Part shown: positions 15,901 through 24,999 of the stretch, in pieces
How positions within the stretch are numbered: the stretch's first letter is position 1
How the letters are laid out: each line of letters starts with the position of its first letter
Assembly (NCBI RefSeq): GCF_900102525.1
Contig: NZ_FNBZ01000002.1
Location: 595,267-659,266, forward strand
From: Allobosea robiniae
GTDB lineage: Bacteria > Pseudomonadota > Alphaproteobacteria > Rhizobiales > Beijerinckiaceae
Length of the DNA: 64,000 nt
Direction: 5' to 3'
Translations under genes and position numbers: made by a program
The notes under the pieces: model-generated
Told to the model about the DNA's origin: nothing
What the model saw: the letters and a program-made list of their open reading frames with translations, nothing else
The model's database searches: none

Positions 15901-16332
15901 ATGAATGTCGAGCAGTTGCTGAGCGGCAAGGGGCATGATGTCATCTCGATGCAGCCGCATCGGACGCTGTCCGAGGCGATCCGCACGCTGAGCGAGAAGC
16001 GCATCGGTGCCGTGATCGTCATGGGGGCGGATGGCGCGCTGGTGGGGATCCTGTCCGAGCGCGACATCATCCGGGCGCTCGGCGAGTTGGGCGGCGCGGC
16101 GCTGGAGAGCGCGGTCTCGCGTTCGATGACCTCGAAGGTCGTGACCTGCCGGCCGCAGACCAGCGTCGACGAGCTGATGGAGATCATGACGACGGGCCGC
16201 TTCCGCCACGTCCCGGTGGTCGAGAACGGGCGCGTCACCGGCATCGTCTCGATCGGCGACGTGGTGAAGCACCGGGTCGCCGCGATCGAGGCCGAGAGCC
16301 AGGCGATGCGCGACTACATCGCCATGGCCTGA
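15901..16332 (+). CDS. two-CBS-domain protein
   Basis: This 143-residue protein consists of a CBS pair. CBS1 at about 8-60 ends GILSERDIIRALGE, and CBS2 at about 74-130 ends GIVSIGDVVKHR. The D-(I/V)-(I/V) ends of each domain are the usual adenosine-nucleotide contacts. Stand-alone CBS pairs sense AMP, ATP or NAD-type ligands and act on partner enzymes; the partner is unknown. It is a single gene between the rhomboid gene and the convergent patatin gene. Confidence 0.88.
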   Translation: MNVEQLLSGKGHDVISMQPHRTLSEAIRTLSEKRIGAVIVMGADGALVGILSERDIIRALGELGGAALESAVSRSMTSKVVTCRPQTSVDELMEIMTTGRFRHVPVVENGRVTGIVSIGDVVKHRVAAIEAESQAMRDYIAMA

Positions 16333-16356
16333 TGCCATCTGCGCGGCCGGAGGGCT

Positions 16357-17334
16357 TCAGCTCTCCGGCGCGATATGGTTCGCGGCAACGAGGGTCGCGA
16401 TGTCGTCCAGGGCCCGCCGTGCCGCCTGCCGGCCGAGCTCGATGGTCTCTCCGGCGCGGTGGAAATCGAACAGGCCGATGCGGCCGAGCTTCGGGCCGAT
16501 CATCACGTCCGGCGGGTCGCCCGCCAGGCGCGAGCGCGAAATCCGGTCCTGCGTGATGTTGAAGGCGTCGATCATCACGCCGGCGAGGCCGGGACGGTTC
16601 TCGGTCGGGCGGCCGACGATGTTGCGGACGCGCTTGGCGGCACCGCTGATCCCGTCATACCAGCGCGGCTCCGGCTCGACCCGCAGCTCCGGCACGAGCG
16701 GATCGGGGTCGGAGCTCTGATCCTGGATGGTCGTGCCGCGGCCCGCGAGATCGCTGTTGAGGTTGACGCAGATCACGACATCGGCGCCGAGCGCGCGCGC
16801 CGCCGTGACCGGGACGGGGTTGACCAGCGCGCCGTCCATCAGCCAGCGTCCGCCGAGCTTCACCGGGTCGAAGATGCCGGGCAGCGCGTAGGACGCCGTC
16901 AGCGCCTCGACGAGCGGGCCATGGGTCAGCCAGATTTCGTGGCCGAAGCCGAGCTCGGTCGCGACGGCGACGAAACGGCGATCCAGCTCCTCGATCCGGA
17001 TACCGTCGAGATGCTGTTCGAGCAGGCGCTTCAGGCGCCCCCCCGCGATCAGCCCGGCGCCGCCGATATGGAAATCCATCAGGCCGACGATGCGGCGCTT
17101 GGTCATGCTGGTGGCGAATTCGCTGAGCTCGGGCAGCTTGCCCGCGGCGAGGCAGCCTCCGACCACGGCGCCAATCGACGTCCCCGCGATGACGTCGGGG
17201 CCGAAGCCGGCCTCGATCAGCACTTCGAGAGCGCCGATATGGGCCCAGCCGCGCGCCGCACCACCGCCGAGCGCAAGGCCGATCTTCGGCCGGACCAGAG
17301 CCGGCTGGCCCTCGACCGGGCGCATGTCATTCAT
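16357..17334 (-). CDS. patatin-like phospholipase (NTE/RssA family)
   Basis: This is a 325-residue patatin domain protein. The oxyanion-hole motif GGGAARG is at 23-29, the nucleophile elbow GTSIG has Ser53, and the catalytic Asp is Asp167 in MDGAL. These form the Ser-Asp dyad of lysophospholipase/acyl hydrolases. The ATG at 17334 is preferred over one 19 codons upstream because GGAGG lies 10 nt before it. It is the last gene of a likely folE-hisI-patatin group, a gene order I remember from other rhizobia. A pair of 11-bp-spaced repeats lies upstream at 17432. Confidence 0.88.
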   Translation of the reverse strand: MNDMRPVEGQPALVRPKIGLALGGGAARGWAHIGALEVLIEAGFGPDVIAGTSIGAVVGGCLAAGKLPELSEFATSMTKRRIVGLMDFHIGGAGLIAGGRLKRLLEQHLDGIRIEELDRRFVAVATELGFGHEIWLTHGPLVEALTASYALPGIFDPVKLGGRWLMDGALVNPVPVTAARALGADVVICVNLNSDLAGRGTTIQDQSSDPDPLVPELRVEPEPRWYDGISGAAKRVRNIVGRPTENRPGLAGVMIDAFNITQDRISRSRLAGDPPDVMIGPKLGRIGLFDFHRAGETIELGRQAARRALDDIATLVAANHIAPES

Positions 17335-17431
17335 TGCGGCACCACCTCCGCCGAGACCAAAGGCTCGCCGCGCGACACCATCCCACCGCATGGGCTTGTC
17401 CCTCCGTGGAATGAGAGGGTCTCAGAAGCCG

Positions 17432-17449
17432 ATGAGCGAAAGATGAACG
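17432..17449. promoter_or_regulatory. direct repeat ATGAGCG-N4-ATGAACG, possible operator
   Basis: Two near-identical 7-mers are 11 bp apart start to start, about one helical turn, and lie about 100 nt upstream of the patatin gene. The same 11-bp-spaced 7-mer pair occurs at 24879-24896 upstream of opgC. This arrangement suits OmpR/PhoB-type response regulators. No regulator is identified. Confidence 0.3.
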
Positions 17450-17536
17450 GCCAGCCTCCGGCCATTATCGCCTCTCTTTGACGGATCCGTGAAGGCGTGC
17501 CGGCGGCATCGACGATGTGCGCCGGCTTCAATCCGG

Positions 17537-17944
17537 TCAGTCGCAAACGATCAGCGGCTTGTCCGCTTCGTTTCGCAGCGGCTGGACCCGGTAGAAGCAG
17601 GAGCAGCGCCCGGTATGGCAACAGCCGCCGTCGCCGGCGACCTTCACCTTGATCCAGAGCGCGTCCTGGTCGCAATCGACCCGCATCTCGACGATGGTTT
17701 GGATCTGGCCGGAGGTCGCACCCTTGTGCCAGAGTTCCTGGCGGGAGCGCGACCAGTACCAGGCCTCGCCGGTCTCGATCGAGCGTTGCAGCGCCTCGGC
17801 ATTCATATGGGCGACCATCAGCACCGCGCCGCTATCGGCCTCCGTCGCGACGACCGTCACCAGGCCGTTCGCGTCGAAGCGGGGGCTGAGCACCGTGCCC
17901 TCCTCAAGGGCGTGCTTGTCGGGCGCGGTGGGGAAAAGGCTCAT
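17537..17944 (-). CDS. hisI: phosphoribosyl-AMP cyclohydrolase
   Basis: HisI opens the adenine ring of phosphoribosyl-AMP, the third step of histidine synthesis. The 135-residue protein has the family core [20 protein letters not shown] and [11 protein letters not shown]. The zinc/magnesium residues are in VDCDQDAL and in the [12 protein letters not shown] motif. The start is the ATG at 17944, with GGAG 5-6 nt upstream. folE starts on the same strand 68 nt before it, so the two are probably co-transcribed. No HisE domain is fused. Confidence 0.95.
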   Translation of the reverse strand: MSLFPTAPDKHALEEGTVLSPRFDANGLVTVVATEADSGAVLMVAHMNAEALQRSIETGEAWYWSRSRQELWHKGATSGQIQTIVEMRVDCDQDALWIKVKVAGDGGCCHTGRCSCFYRVQPLRNEADKPLIVCD

Positions 17945-18011
17945 CTCGGCTCCGGGCAAAGGCAGTCACGCGCCTTGTATGGGAACGACAAGGCACGGCC
18001 AACCGGCGCCA

Positions 18012-18656
18012 TCACAGCCCCGGCGACTTGACCATCGTGAAAAAACGGACCTGCTCGGCCGGATCGTCCCGGAAAACGCCGCGATACTGCGATGTCATGG
18101 TCGAGGAGCCCTGCTTCTGCACGCCGCGCATCGACATGCACATATGCTCGGCCTCGACGAGGACGGCGACACCGCGCGGCTCCAGCACCTCCTCGATCAC
18201 GTCGGCGATCTGGGCGGTCATCGTCTCCTGTGTCTGCAGGCGGCGGGCATAGACATCGACGATGCGGGCGAGCTTCGAGAGGCCGACCACGCCCTTCGAC
18301 GGGTAATAGCCGATATGCGCCTTGCCGACGAAGGGCACCATGTGGTGCTCGCAATGCGAATAGAACGGGATGTCGCGGACGAGGATCATGTCGCGATAGC
18401 CCTCGACCTCCTCGAAGACACGGTCGAGGATATGGCGCGGGTCCTCGGCATAGCCCTTGTAGAATTCCTTGTAGGCCTTGGCGACGCGTCGCGGCGTGTC
18501 AGCCAGGCCCTCGCGCGACGGATCGTCGCCCGCCCAGAGCAACAGCGTGCGGACAGCGGCCTCGGCCTCTTCCTGTGTCGGCTTGCGGACCAGAAACTTG
18601 TCGGCGGAGGGGCTGATGGCCCCCTCGACGGACAAGGACTTAACCACAGGGATCAT
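18012..18656 (-). CDS. folE: GTP cyclohydrolase I
   Basis: FolE converts GTP to dihydroneopterin triphosphate, the first step of folate and queuosine synthesis. The 214-residue protein holds the zinc and active-site residues in [12 protein letters not shown] and [11 protein letters not shown], plus [13 protein letters not shown] and RLQTQE. All expected Cys and His ligands are present, so it is the zinc-dependent type IA enzyme. A good ribosome-binding site, GGGAGG, lies 6 nt before the ATG at 18656. It heads the folE-hisI-patatin group. Confidence 0.96.
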   Translation of the reverse strand: MIPVVKSLSVEGAISPSADKFLVRKPTQEEAEAAVRTLLLWAGDDPSREGLADTPRRVAKAYKEFYKGYAEDPRHILDRVFEEVEGYRDMILVRDIPFYSHCEHHMVPFVGKAHIGYYPSKGVVGLSKLARIVDVYARRLQTQETMTAQIADVIEEVLEPRGVAVLVEAEHMCMSMRGVQKQGSSTMTSQYRGVFRDDPAEQVRFFTMVKSPGL

Positions 18657-18838
18657 GTGGTGCCTCCCGTTGGGACGATGGAGCCTTGCGAACCGCCCCT
18701 TGAAGGCTGCGGCTGCTCGGCTGGTGCGACAAGTTTGATGCCTCACGGCGGAAGAGGTTCCCATGCCCTCCCGTTTTGCGGCGATCAACCTTATATTGGG
18801 TTCTGGTGCCGGTCATTCCAGACCGGCCGGAGCCGGGT

Positions 18839-18864
18839 CCGATCAGGTTATTCAACCTGATCGG
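18839..18864. repeat. perfect 11-bp inverted repeat
   Basis: CCGATCAGGTT and AACCTGATCGG flank a 4-nt loop, ATTC. It lies between folE and the divergent Fe-S scaffold gene, 38 nt before a second palindrome that shares the CCGATC core. It could be an operator or an RNA hairpin. Confidence 0.6.
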
Positions 18865-18902
18865 TGAATCCGCCTCCGACTATACGATAGAGAACGCGTT
18901 GT

Positions 18903-18931
18903 CCGATCGGATTGCGCTGCAATCCGATCGG
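18903..18931. repeat. perfect 13-bp inverted repeat
   Basis: CCGATCGGATTGC and GCAATCCGATCGG surround a GCT loop, ending 21 nt before the ATG of the Fe-S scaffold gene. If transcribed it would form a very stable hairpin in the 5' leader. Confidence 0.6.
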
Positions 18932-18952
18932 CGCGTGCTCTAGGATCGAACC

Positions 18953-19399
18953 ATGCTGGACGACGTCTACAACAAGCGCATCCTCTCGCTTGCCGCCAAT
19001 ATCCCCCTGCTGCAGCGCCTGCCATCGCCCGACGCGACGGCGCGCGCCCATTCGAAGCTATGCGGCTCGACCGTGACAGTCGATGTCACCATGGAGGGCG
19101 ATGTCGTCACCGGTTTCGGCCATGAGGTGAAGGCCTGCGCGCTGGGGCAGGCCTCGTCCTCGATCATGGCGCGCCACGTCGTCGGGGCGACGGCGGCGGA
19201 GTTACGGGAGGTGCGCGAGCAGGCGCGCGCCATCCTGAAGGACAATGCCGAGCCGCCCGAGGGCAAGTGGGCCGATCTCGCCGTGCTCGTGCCGGTGCGC
19301 GACTTCAAGGCGCGCCATGCCTCGACGATGCTGACCTTCGACGCAGTGGTCGATGCGATCGACCAGATCGAGGCGAAGCGGCGCGAGGCCGCGGCCTAG
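18953..19399 (+). CDS. iron-sulfur cluster scaffold protein, IscU/NifU N-terminal-like
   Basis: This is a 148-residue protein of the IscU-like fold. The scaffold cysteines are Cys37 in KLCGSTV and Cys62 in VKACALGQASSS. The usual third Cys near residue 120 is replaced by the segment DFKARHAS. That matches the diverged IscU-like group found beside folE in rhizobia rather than canonical IscU, so it may be a cluster carrier or a degenerate scaffold. Two strong palindromes precede it. No isc or suf genes are adjacent. Confidence 0.8.
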   Translation: MLDDVYNKRILSLAANIPLLQRLPSPDATARAHSKLCGSTVTVDVTMEGDVVTGFGHEVKACALGQASSSIMARHVVGATAAELREVREQARAILKDNAEPPEGKWADLAVLVPVRDFKARHASTMLTFDAVVDAIDQIEAKRREAAA

Positions 19400-19406
19400 C
19401 CGTTTT

Positions 19407-20153
19407 TCACTTCACGCCGAAGGCGACACGGATTTCCGGCAGGGTCTCGTCGAAGCGGACCTTGAAGGCGTGGTCCGCCAGCAGGGCCTTGGCGACGGCG
19501 CGGCCGACCTTGTCGCCGGCAACGATATCGCTGGGATAGTGGAAGCCGCAGATCAGGCGGCTCTCGTCATAGCTCTTTACCCGTTCTTCCAGCTTGTCCG
19601 ACAGCTCGGGGATCGCCGCCTTGAGAAGTTCGGCATAGAGGGCTGCGGTCGCGGCATGGCCGGACGGGAAGGAGGTGCCGACCGGCCGCGCACCGGGGCA
19701 GGGCTTGACCCGGACCTTGGCCCAGAGCTGGAAGGGGCGCTGGCGGCTGGTCAGGCGGTTGACGCTCTTCAGGAGGATACCGAGCTCGACCTGCGCCTCG
19801 CGGAACAGCAACCGCACCTCGCGATGGGTGTTGTCGACATAGCCAGTGTCCATGCCGTTCAGAAAGTTCACCAGAGCCTGACGCTGGTCCGCGATCGCGG
19901 CCTTCTCGCGTTCGGGCGTGCGGTTCAGCACGATCTGCTGCACCTGCTCGAACTCTGCCTTGCCCTCGGGGCTGTTCTGCGCCGGCGGCAGGCCGATGAT
20001 ATGGGCGATGTCGAGCTTGGCGCCGTCGAGCCAGAGCAGGTAAGGCCGCTGCTGGGCGGAAGCCGGCATGGCGAGGCCGAGGCCGAGCGCCAGTCCGGCA
20101 CCGAACAAGGCTTTGCGAATGGGGGCTTGGCGAAAGCGAACGGCGCGCATCAT
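19407..20153 (-). CDS. PAP2-family acid phosphatase, secreted
   Basis: This is a 248-residue protein with a signal peptide ending near ASAQ (about residue 34). All three PAP2 motifs are present: K-x6-RP (KSVNRLTSRQRP), PSGHAAT, and SRLICGFHYPSD with its His nucleophile and Asp. This matches bacterial class A non-specific acid phosphatases of the periplasm, which remove phosphate from many organic phosphates. The ATG at 20153 was preferred over a TTG 6 codons upstream. It ends 8 nt from the Fe-S scaffold gene, convergent. Confidence 0.9.
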   Translation of the reverse strand: MMRAVRFRQAPIRKALFGAGLALGLGLAMPASAQQRPYLLWLDGAKLDIAHIIGLPPAQNSPEGKAEFEQVQQIVLNRTPEREKAAIADQRQALVNFLNGMDTGYVDNTHREVRLLFREAQVELGILLKSVNRLTSRQRPFQLWAKVRVKPCPGARPVGTSFPSGHAATAALYAELLKAAIPELSDKLEERVKSYDESRLICGFHYPSDIVAGDKVGRAVAKALLADHAFKVRFDETLPEIRVAFGVK

Positions 20154-20185
20154 GTGTCCGGTGTCGAGCAAGGGAAGCGGTTTTG

Positions 20186-20602
20186 GTGACGGCTGAACGG
20201 AACGAAGCAGACGATCTATTTCAGCGTCTTTTTGTTAAGCAAAGATGTTCGCGCTTGCGAAAGGCTGCGCTTTTGCCTCGGAAAGCCGCTCATATCGCGA
20301 TTCGTGGCTATCAGCTCAGCCTTTCGATGCTGGTCGGGCGGCATTGCCGGCACTGGCCGAGCTGCTCGGCTTATACCGACGAGGCGATCCTTCGCTTCGG
20401 CCTCTGGCGCGGCGGCTGGGTCGGTTTCGCGCGGATCTGCCGTTGCAACCCATGGGGCACCAGCGGCGTCGACATCGTCTGCGAGGCATTGCCGCCCGAT
20501 GCGAGGTGGTATAGGCCATGGTCCTATGGCCGCTGGCGCGGGACAAACGTGCCGGCGGCTTTCGATTCCGACGCCGAACCGACTGCGGGCGGCGGAACGT
20601 AA
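20186..20602 (+). CDS. yidD: membrane protein insertion efficiency factor
   Basis: YidD aids the insertase YidC. The core RGYQLSLSMLVGRHCRHWPSCSAY, with its two conserved Cys, and ICRCNPWG identify the family clearly. At 138 residues it is longer than most because of N- and C-terminal extensions. The start is uncertain: GTG at 20186 or TTG just before it, with AGGGA about 10 nt upstream; no ATG is in frame. It is not beside rpmH/rnpA/yidC here, which is common in Hyphomicrobiales. thrS follows after 65 nt on the same strand. Confidence 0.88.
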   Translation: MTAERNEADDLFQRLFVKQRCSRLRKAALLPRKAAHIAIRGYQLSLSMLVGRHCRHWPSCSAYTDEAILRFGLWRGGWVGFARICRCNPWGTSGVDIVCEALPPDARWYRPWSYGRWRGTNVPAAFDSDAEPTAGGGT

Positions 20603-20667
20603 CCCTCACATTCGCAGCCGGTCTGACTTACGGGGTCCGTATCCCCGAGTGAGCAGGAGCACGATCG

Positions 20668-22665
20668 ATGACGATCTCCCTGACATTTCCCGATGGCGCC
20701 AAGCGCGAATTCCCCTCCGGCATCACCGGAGTCGAGATCGCCAAGGGCATTTCTCCCTCCCTGCTGAAGCGCACCGTCGCGATGGCGCTCGACGGCACCG
20801 TCGTCGATCTCTCCGACCCGATCACCACTGACGCCAGGATCGAGCTCCTGAACCGGGAAGATCCGCGTTCGCTCGAACTGATCCGGCACGACACCGCCCA
20901 CGTCCTCGCCGAGGCCGTGCAGGAGCTGTTTCCCGGTACGCAGGTGACGATCGGCCCGGTGATCGAGAACGGCTTCTTCTACGATTTCGCCCGCAACGAG
21001 CCCTTCACGCCTGAAGACTTCCCGGCGATCGAGAAGAAGATGCGCGAGATCATCGCGCGCGACAAACCCTTCACCAAGGAGGTCTGGAGCCGCGACAAGG
21101 CCAAGGATTTCTTTGCCGCCAAGGGCGAGGCCTACAAGGTCGAGCTGGTCGATGCGATCCCCGCCGACCAGACGCTGAAGATGTATGCGCAGGGCGACTG
21201 GATCGATCTCTGCCGCGGCCCGCACATGACTTCGGTCGGCAAGGTCGGCAACGCCTTCAAGCTGATGAAGACGGCCGGCGCCTATTGGCGCGGCAACTCC
21301 GACAACGCGATGCTGACCCGCATCTACGGCACGGCCTTCGCGAAGCAGGAAGAGCTCGACGCCTATCTCAAGCAGCTTGAGGAGGCGGAGAAGCGCGACC
21401 ACCGCAAGCTCGGCCGGGAAATGGACCTGTTCCACTTCCAGGAGGAGGGGCCGGGCGTCGTGTTCTGGCACTCCAAGGGCTGGCGCCTGTTCCAGGAGAT
21501 CATCGCCTATATGCGCCGGCGCCTCGCCGCCGACTACGAGGAGGTGAACGCGCCGCAGATCCTCGACAAGTCGCTCTGGGAGACCTCGGGCCACTGGGGC
21601 TGGTACCAGGACAACATGTTCGCGGTGAAATCGGCCTCGGCCTTCGAGAACCCGGCCGATGCCGAGCGCGACCATCGCGTCTTCGCGCTGAAGCCGATGA
21701 ACTGCCCCGGCCATGTCCAGATCTTCAAGCACGGTCTGAAGAGCTATCGCGATCTGCCGATCCGGCTTGCCGAATTCGGCAATGTTCATCGCTACGAGCC
21801 CTCGGGCGCGCTGCATGGGCTGATGCGCGTGCGCGGCTTCACGCAGGACGACGCGCATATCTTCTGCACTGAAGAGCAGCTTGCGGCCGAATGCCTGAAG
21901 ATCAACGACCTGATCCTCTCGGTCTACGAGGATTTCGGCTTCACCGAGGAGCTCGTCATCAAGCTCTCGACAAGGCCTGAGAAGCGTGTCGGCTCCGATG
22001 CGGTCTGGGACCATGCCGAGCAGGTGATGACTGGCGTGCTGGAGCGGATCGCGAAGCAGTCTGGCAACCGGATCAAGACCGAGATCAATCCGGGCGAGGG
22101 CGCCTTCTATGGGCCGAAATTCGAGTATGTCCTGCGCGATGCCATCGGGCGCGACTGGCAATGCGGTACGACGCAGGTCGATTTCAACCTGCCGGAGCGC
22201 TTCGGCGCCTTCTATATCGGCGCCGACGGCGAAAAGAAGCAGCCGGTCATGGTCCACCGCGCCATCTGCGGTTCGCTGGAGCGCTTCACCGGCATCCTGA
22301 TCGAGCACCATGCCGGGCATTTCCCGCTCTGGCTGGCACCCGAGCAGATCGTGGTCTGTCCGATCACCTCGGAGGCGGATGCCTATGCCGAGGAGGTGAC
22401 GATGGTGCTGATGGGCGCGGGCCTGCGCGCTCGCGCCGACCTGCGCAACGAGAAGATCTCGTACAAGGTGCGCGAGCACTCGCTGGCCAAGGTCCCGGTC
22501 ATCCTCGCCGTCGGCAAGCGCGAGGCCGAGGAGAAGACCGTGACGGTCCGCCGCCTCGGCAGCCAGGCGCAGACGGTGATGACGCTGGACGCCGCGCTTG
22601 AGGCGCTGGGCCAGGAGGCGCTGGCGCCGGATCTGGCGCGCAAGAAGGCCGTCAAGGCGGCCTGA
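20668..22665 (+). CDS. thrS: threonyl-tRNA synthetase
   Basis: This 665-residue protein charges tRNA-Thr. An N-terminal TGS domain (1-62) is followed by the editing SAD domain with HDTAH (His74, His78). The class II catalytic core holds the zinc Cys near 345 (MNCPGH) and later the HRAICGS motif. A C-terminal anticodon-binding domain begins near [13 protein letters not shown]. It is full length for the bacterial family. AGGAG sits 8-9 nt upstream of the ATG. No T-box leader is visible, as expected for this class. Confidence 0.97.
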   Translation: MTISLTFPDGAKREFPSGITGVEIAKGISPSLLKRTVAMALDGTVVDLSDPITTDARIELLNREDPRSLELIRHDTAHVLAEAVQELFPGTQVTIGPVIENGFFYDFARNEPFTPEDFPAIEKKMREIIARDKPFTKEVWSRDKAKDFFAAKGEAYKVELVDAIPADQTLKMYAQGDWIDLCRGPHMTSVGKVGNAFKLMKTAGAYWRGNSDNAMLTRIYGTAFAKQEELDAYLKQLEEAEKRDHRKLGREMDLFHFQEEGPGVVFWHSKGWRLFQEIIAYMRRRLAADYEEVNAPQILDKSLWETSGHWGWYQDNMFAVKSASAFENPADAERDHRVFALKPMNCPGHVQIFKHGLKSYRDLPIRLAEFGNVHRYEPSGALHGLMRVRGFTQDDAHIFCTEEQLAAECLKINDLILSVYEDFGFTEELVIKLSTRPEKRVGSDAVWDHAEQVMTGVLERIAKQSGNRIKTEINPGEGAFYGPKFEYVLRDAIGRDWQCGTTQVDFNLPERFGAFYIGADGEKKQPVMVHRAICGSLERFTGILIEHHAGHFPLWLAPEQIVVCPITSEADAYAEEVTMVLMGAGLRARADLRNEKISYKVREHSLAKVPVILAVGKREAEEKTVTVRRLGSQAQTVMTLDAALEALGQEALAPDLARKKAVKAA

Positions 22666-22672
22666 CGACTGG

Positions 22673-22766
22673 CCGTCATGGCCGGGCTCGGCCCGGCCAT
22701 CTCGGAAACCAGCCTGTTCTGGCTGAGATTCTCGGGTCGAAGCTCCGCTTCGCCCGAGAACGACGG
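22673..22766. repeat. dispersed palindromic repeat, family A, copy 2
   Basis: This element begins 7 nt after thrS stops. GGCCGGGCTCGGCCCGGCC forms the first hairpin, then CATCTCGGAAACCAG, then GAGATTCTCGGG pairs with CCCGAGAACGACGG. Together with copies at 9453 and 57791 it defines one family; the CATCTCGGAAACCAG segment is identical to copy 3. Confidence 0.72.
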
Positions 22767-22820
22767 CGTGGAATGTACGCCCCTAGCGAATCCAGGCCTC
22801 GCCATGCCAGATTGCCGGCG

Positions 22821-24110
22821 ATGCTGACAGGCTCCTATCGCAAGCGGCTCGAAGCCGATCTTCCCCGCTGGGTCACCGAGGGGTGGCTGAGTGCCGAAAG
22901 TGCCGCCGCGATCCGGCGCTCGGTCGCGCGCGAGCAGGGCGGCATCCGCCTGCCGGCGGTAATCGGCCTGCTCGGTGGCCTGCTGATCGCGGCCAGCGTC
23001 GCGGCCTTCGTCGCCGCGGGCTGGGAGGATATCCCGCGCCTCGTCAAGCTCGGCATGATCCTCGCCGCCATCGCTGCCTGTATCGCCTATGCCTTCCGAT
23101 TGGAGCGTCAGGGCTCGCCGCGTGGCGCCGATGCCGCCGTGACCTGCGGCGTGCTGATCTTCGGCGCCGGGCTCGCGCTCGTCGGCCAGATGTACCATCT
23201 GCCGGCCGATTGGCCGGGCGGGGCCTTGCTGGTCTCGCTCGGCGGCTTGATCGCCGCATTCCTGATGCGCTCGAACGGCGCGCTCGCGATCGCGCTGATC
23301 GCGATCTGCGCCTGGAGCGGCGGGCGCTGGGAGGAGGCGCGCAGCGGCGCGCATCTCGGTTTCTTCATCCTCTATCTGCCGGCTTTGTGGCTCTCGCTGT
23401 CGCGCGACAACCGGCTGGTCCATCACCTCGTCGTGCTGGCGGCGGCCGCCTGGCTCGCCATGGCGCCGGGCTATGGCTTGTTCGATCGTTTCGATTACGG
23501 ACTCCTGGCCTATGGGCTGGCGCTCGCCGTGTTCTATGTGGCGCTGGGCGCGCTGGCGCTCGACCGGGGCCTGCCATCGGTCCTGACCGCCTGCCTGCCC
23601 TGGGGGCTGCTCGGGCTGGTGCTGGTTCTGAATGTCGAATTGATCCGCATCCTCGACAGCGACGAGGCGCGGGCCGGACACGCCTTCCGCTTCGTCTTCC
23701 TGGCCTATGCCATCGCTTTGCCAGTCGTCGCCTGCATGGCGGGGCTCGCGCGGGAGCGGCGCTTTGCCTGGCCGCTGGCAGCGGGGCTTGCCTTCGCCTT
23801 GCTGGTGCCGGCCGTGTTCTGGACCGGCATCGTCACCGCCATGGCCGGCAAGATCATCGTTGCAAGCCTCGTGCTGCTGACCGCGACTGCGCTTGTCGCG
23901 GCAGGGGCGGTCGGCGGCATCAGGCGATTGGTGCTGGCAGGTTCGGTCCTGTTCGGCGTCGCGATCCTGATCCTGCTCTGGCAGACGATCGGCACGCTGC
24001 TCGACCAGTCGCTGTTTTTCCTCGTCGCAGGCGCGGCCTTGCTGGCGGTCGCCTCCGGTGCGCGCCGCCTCTTCGCCCGCCTCAACCCGCCTGAGAAGGA
24101 AGCCGCCTGA
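22821..24110 (+). CDS. DUF2157 multi-pass membrane protein
   Basis: This 429-residue protein starts with a soluble segment (YRKRLEADLPRWVTEGWLS...AAAIRRS) typical of DUF2157 and continues with about 12 transmembrane helices. The function is unknown. Its last base is the first base of the downstream GDYXXLXY gene (TGATG), so the two are translationally coupled. Proteins of these two families are often adjacent and probably work together in the membrane (inference). An ATG 16 codons upstream is a possible alternative start. Confidence 0.8.
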   Translation: MLTGSYRKRLEADLPRWVTEGWLSAESAAAIRRSVAREQGGIRLPAVIGLLGGLLIAASVAAFVAAGWEDIPRLVKLGMILAAIAACIAYAFRLERQGSPRGADAAVTCGVLIFGAGLALVGQMYHLPADWPGGALLVSLGGLIAAFLMRSNGALAIALIAICAWSGGRWEEARSGAHLGFFILYLPALWLSLSRDNRLVHHLVVLAAAAWLAMAPGYGLFDRFDYGLLAYGLALAVFYVALGALALDRGLPSVLTACLPWGLLGLVLVLNVELIRILDSDEARAGHAFRFVFLAYAIALPVVACMAGLARERRFAWPLAAGLAFALLVPAVFWTGIVTAMAGKIIVASLVLLTATALVAAGAVGGIRRLVLAGSVLFGVAILILLWQTIGTLLDQSLFFLVAGAALLAVASGARRLFARLNPPEKEAA

Positions 24111-24727
24111 TGCGCGCGCTTTCGGCCGATAACCTCGTCGCCAAGGTGCCGCTGGTCTGGCGTGCGCTGGCAACCGCGTTGCTGCTGGGGCTTGTCCTGC
24201 TCGCGCTTGTCGAGCAGCGGGCGCGCATCCTGCGGGGTGGGGCGGAGATCCGGCTGCGGAGCGTGCCGGTCGATCCGCGCGATCTCTTCCGTGGCGACTA
24301 TGTCATCCTCGCCTATCCGATCAGTACGGTGGAAGCCGATGCTGCCGGCCAGCCGGCGTTCGAGCGCGGCGAGCGGGTCTATGTCAGCCTCGGCCAGGAC
24401 GAGCAGGGTTTTGCCAAGGCGACCGGCGTCACGCGCGACTGGCCGAAGGCCGTGGACGGCACCGTGGTGATCGCCGGACGGGTCACCTCGACCTCGGCCT
24501 GTGCCACCAATGCCGACGGCGACTTCGATTGCAGCGGCCGGCGCAACCGCCTGCGCATCGCCTATGGGCTCGAGAGCTATTTCGTGCCGCAGGGCGAGGG
24601 CAAGGCGATCGAGACCACCGACAAGGCCCGCATCGAGGTCGTCGCTGCCGTCTCGTCTTCCGGGGAGGCCGCGATCAAGCGCCTGCTGATCGACGGCAAG
24701 CCGCTCTACGCCGAACCACCGTACTGA
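24110..24727 (+). CDS. GDYXXLXY-domain membrane-anchored protein
   Basis: This is a 205-residue protein with one N-terminal transmembrane helix (about 18-36) and an extracytoplasmic domain carrying the namesake motif as GDYVILAY near 64-71. Two Cys (SACATNADGDFDCSG) may pair. The family function is unknown. It overlaps the DUF2157 gene by 1 nt, which implies a joint product. Confidence 0.85.
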   Translation: MRALSADNLVAKVPLVWRALATALLLGLVLLALVEQRARILRGGAEIRLRSVPVDPRDLFRGDYVILAYPISTVEADAAGQPAFERGERVYVSLGQDEQGFAKATGVTRDWPKAVDGTVVIAGRVTSTSACATNADGDFDCSGRRNRLRIAYGLESYFVPQGEGKAIETTDKARIEVVAAVSSSGEAAIKRLLIDGKPLYAEPPY

Positions 24728-24878
24728 CTTCGGCTCGCTGAACAGCCCTGATCCGACCGGCGCGGCATCACATTGCCGTGCCGGCCGCGCTTCGTCTCAA
24801 ACCTGCCGCAAAGCCCCGCATGATCCGCCACACGCGGTTGTGACAACGCGCCGCGTGACGTGAATCCTCGCGAGTTAT

Positions 24879-24919
24879 ATGAACGCCAGATGAACGAATT
24901 CGACAACCAGCGTTCATCT
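24879..24919. promoter_or_regulatory. ATGAACG direct repeats and inverted repeat upstream of opgC
   Basis: ATGAACG occurs at 24879-24885 and again at 24890-24896, 11 bp apart. AGATGAACG (24888-24896) is also matched by its inverse CGTTCATCT at 24911-24919. The direct-repeat spacing matches the pair before the patatin gene (17432). A response-regulator operator for opgC is a plausible reading. Confidence 0.35.
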
Positions 24920-24999
24920 TGAGAATGGGTAGCCGGGAACCCTCCCTGGCCCACAGCGTTTCGATCCGATATTCCGGCCTGCTGAAGGACTGCCGTCCC

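Noticed and set aside
20603..20667. T-box or other riboswitch before thrS
   Set aside because: The 65-nt gap holds only a short CGGGG/CCCCG hairpin and no T-box features.
20524..22479. 651-codon frame antisense to thrS
   Set aside because: It lies wholly opposite a confident thrS and shows no domain, only GC-rich shadow composition.
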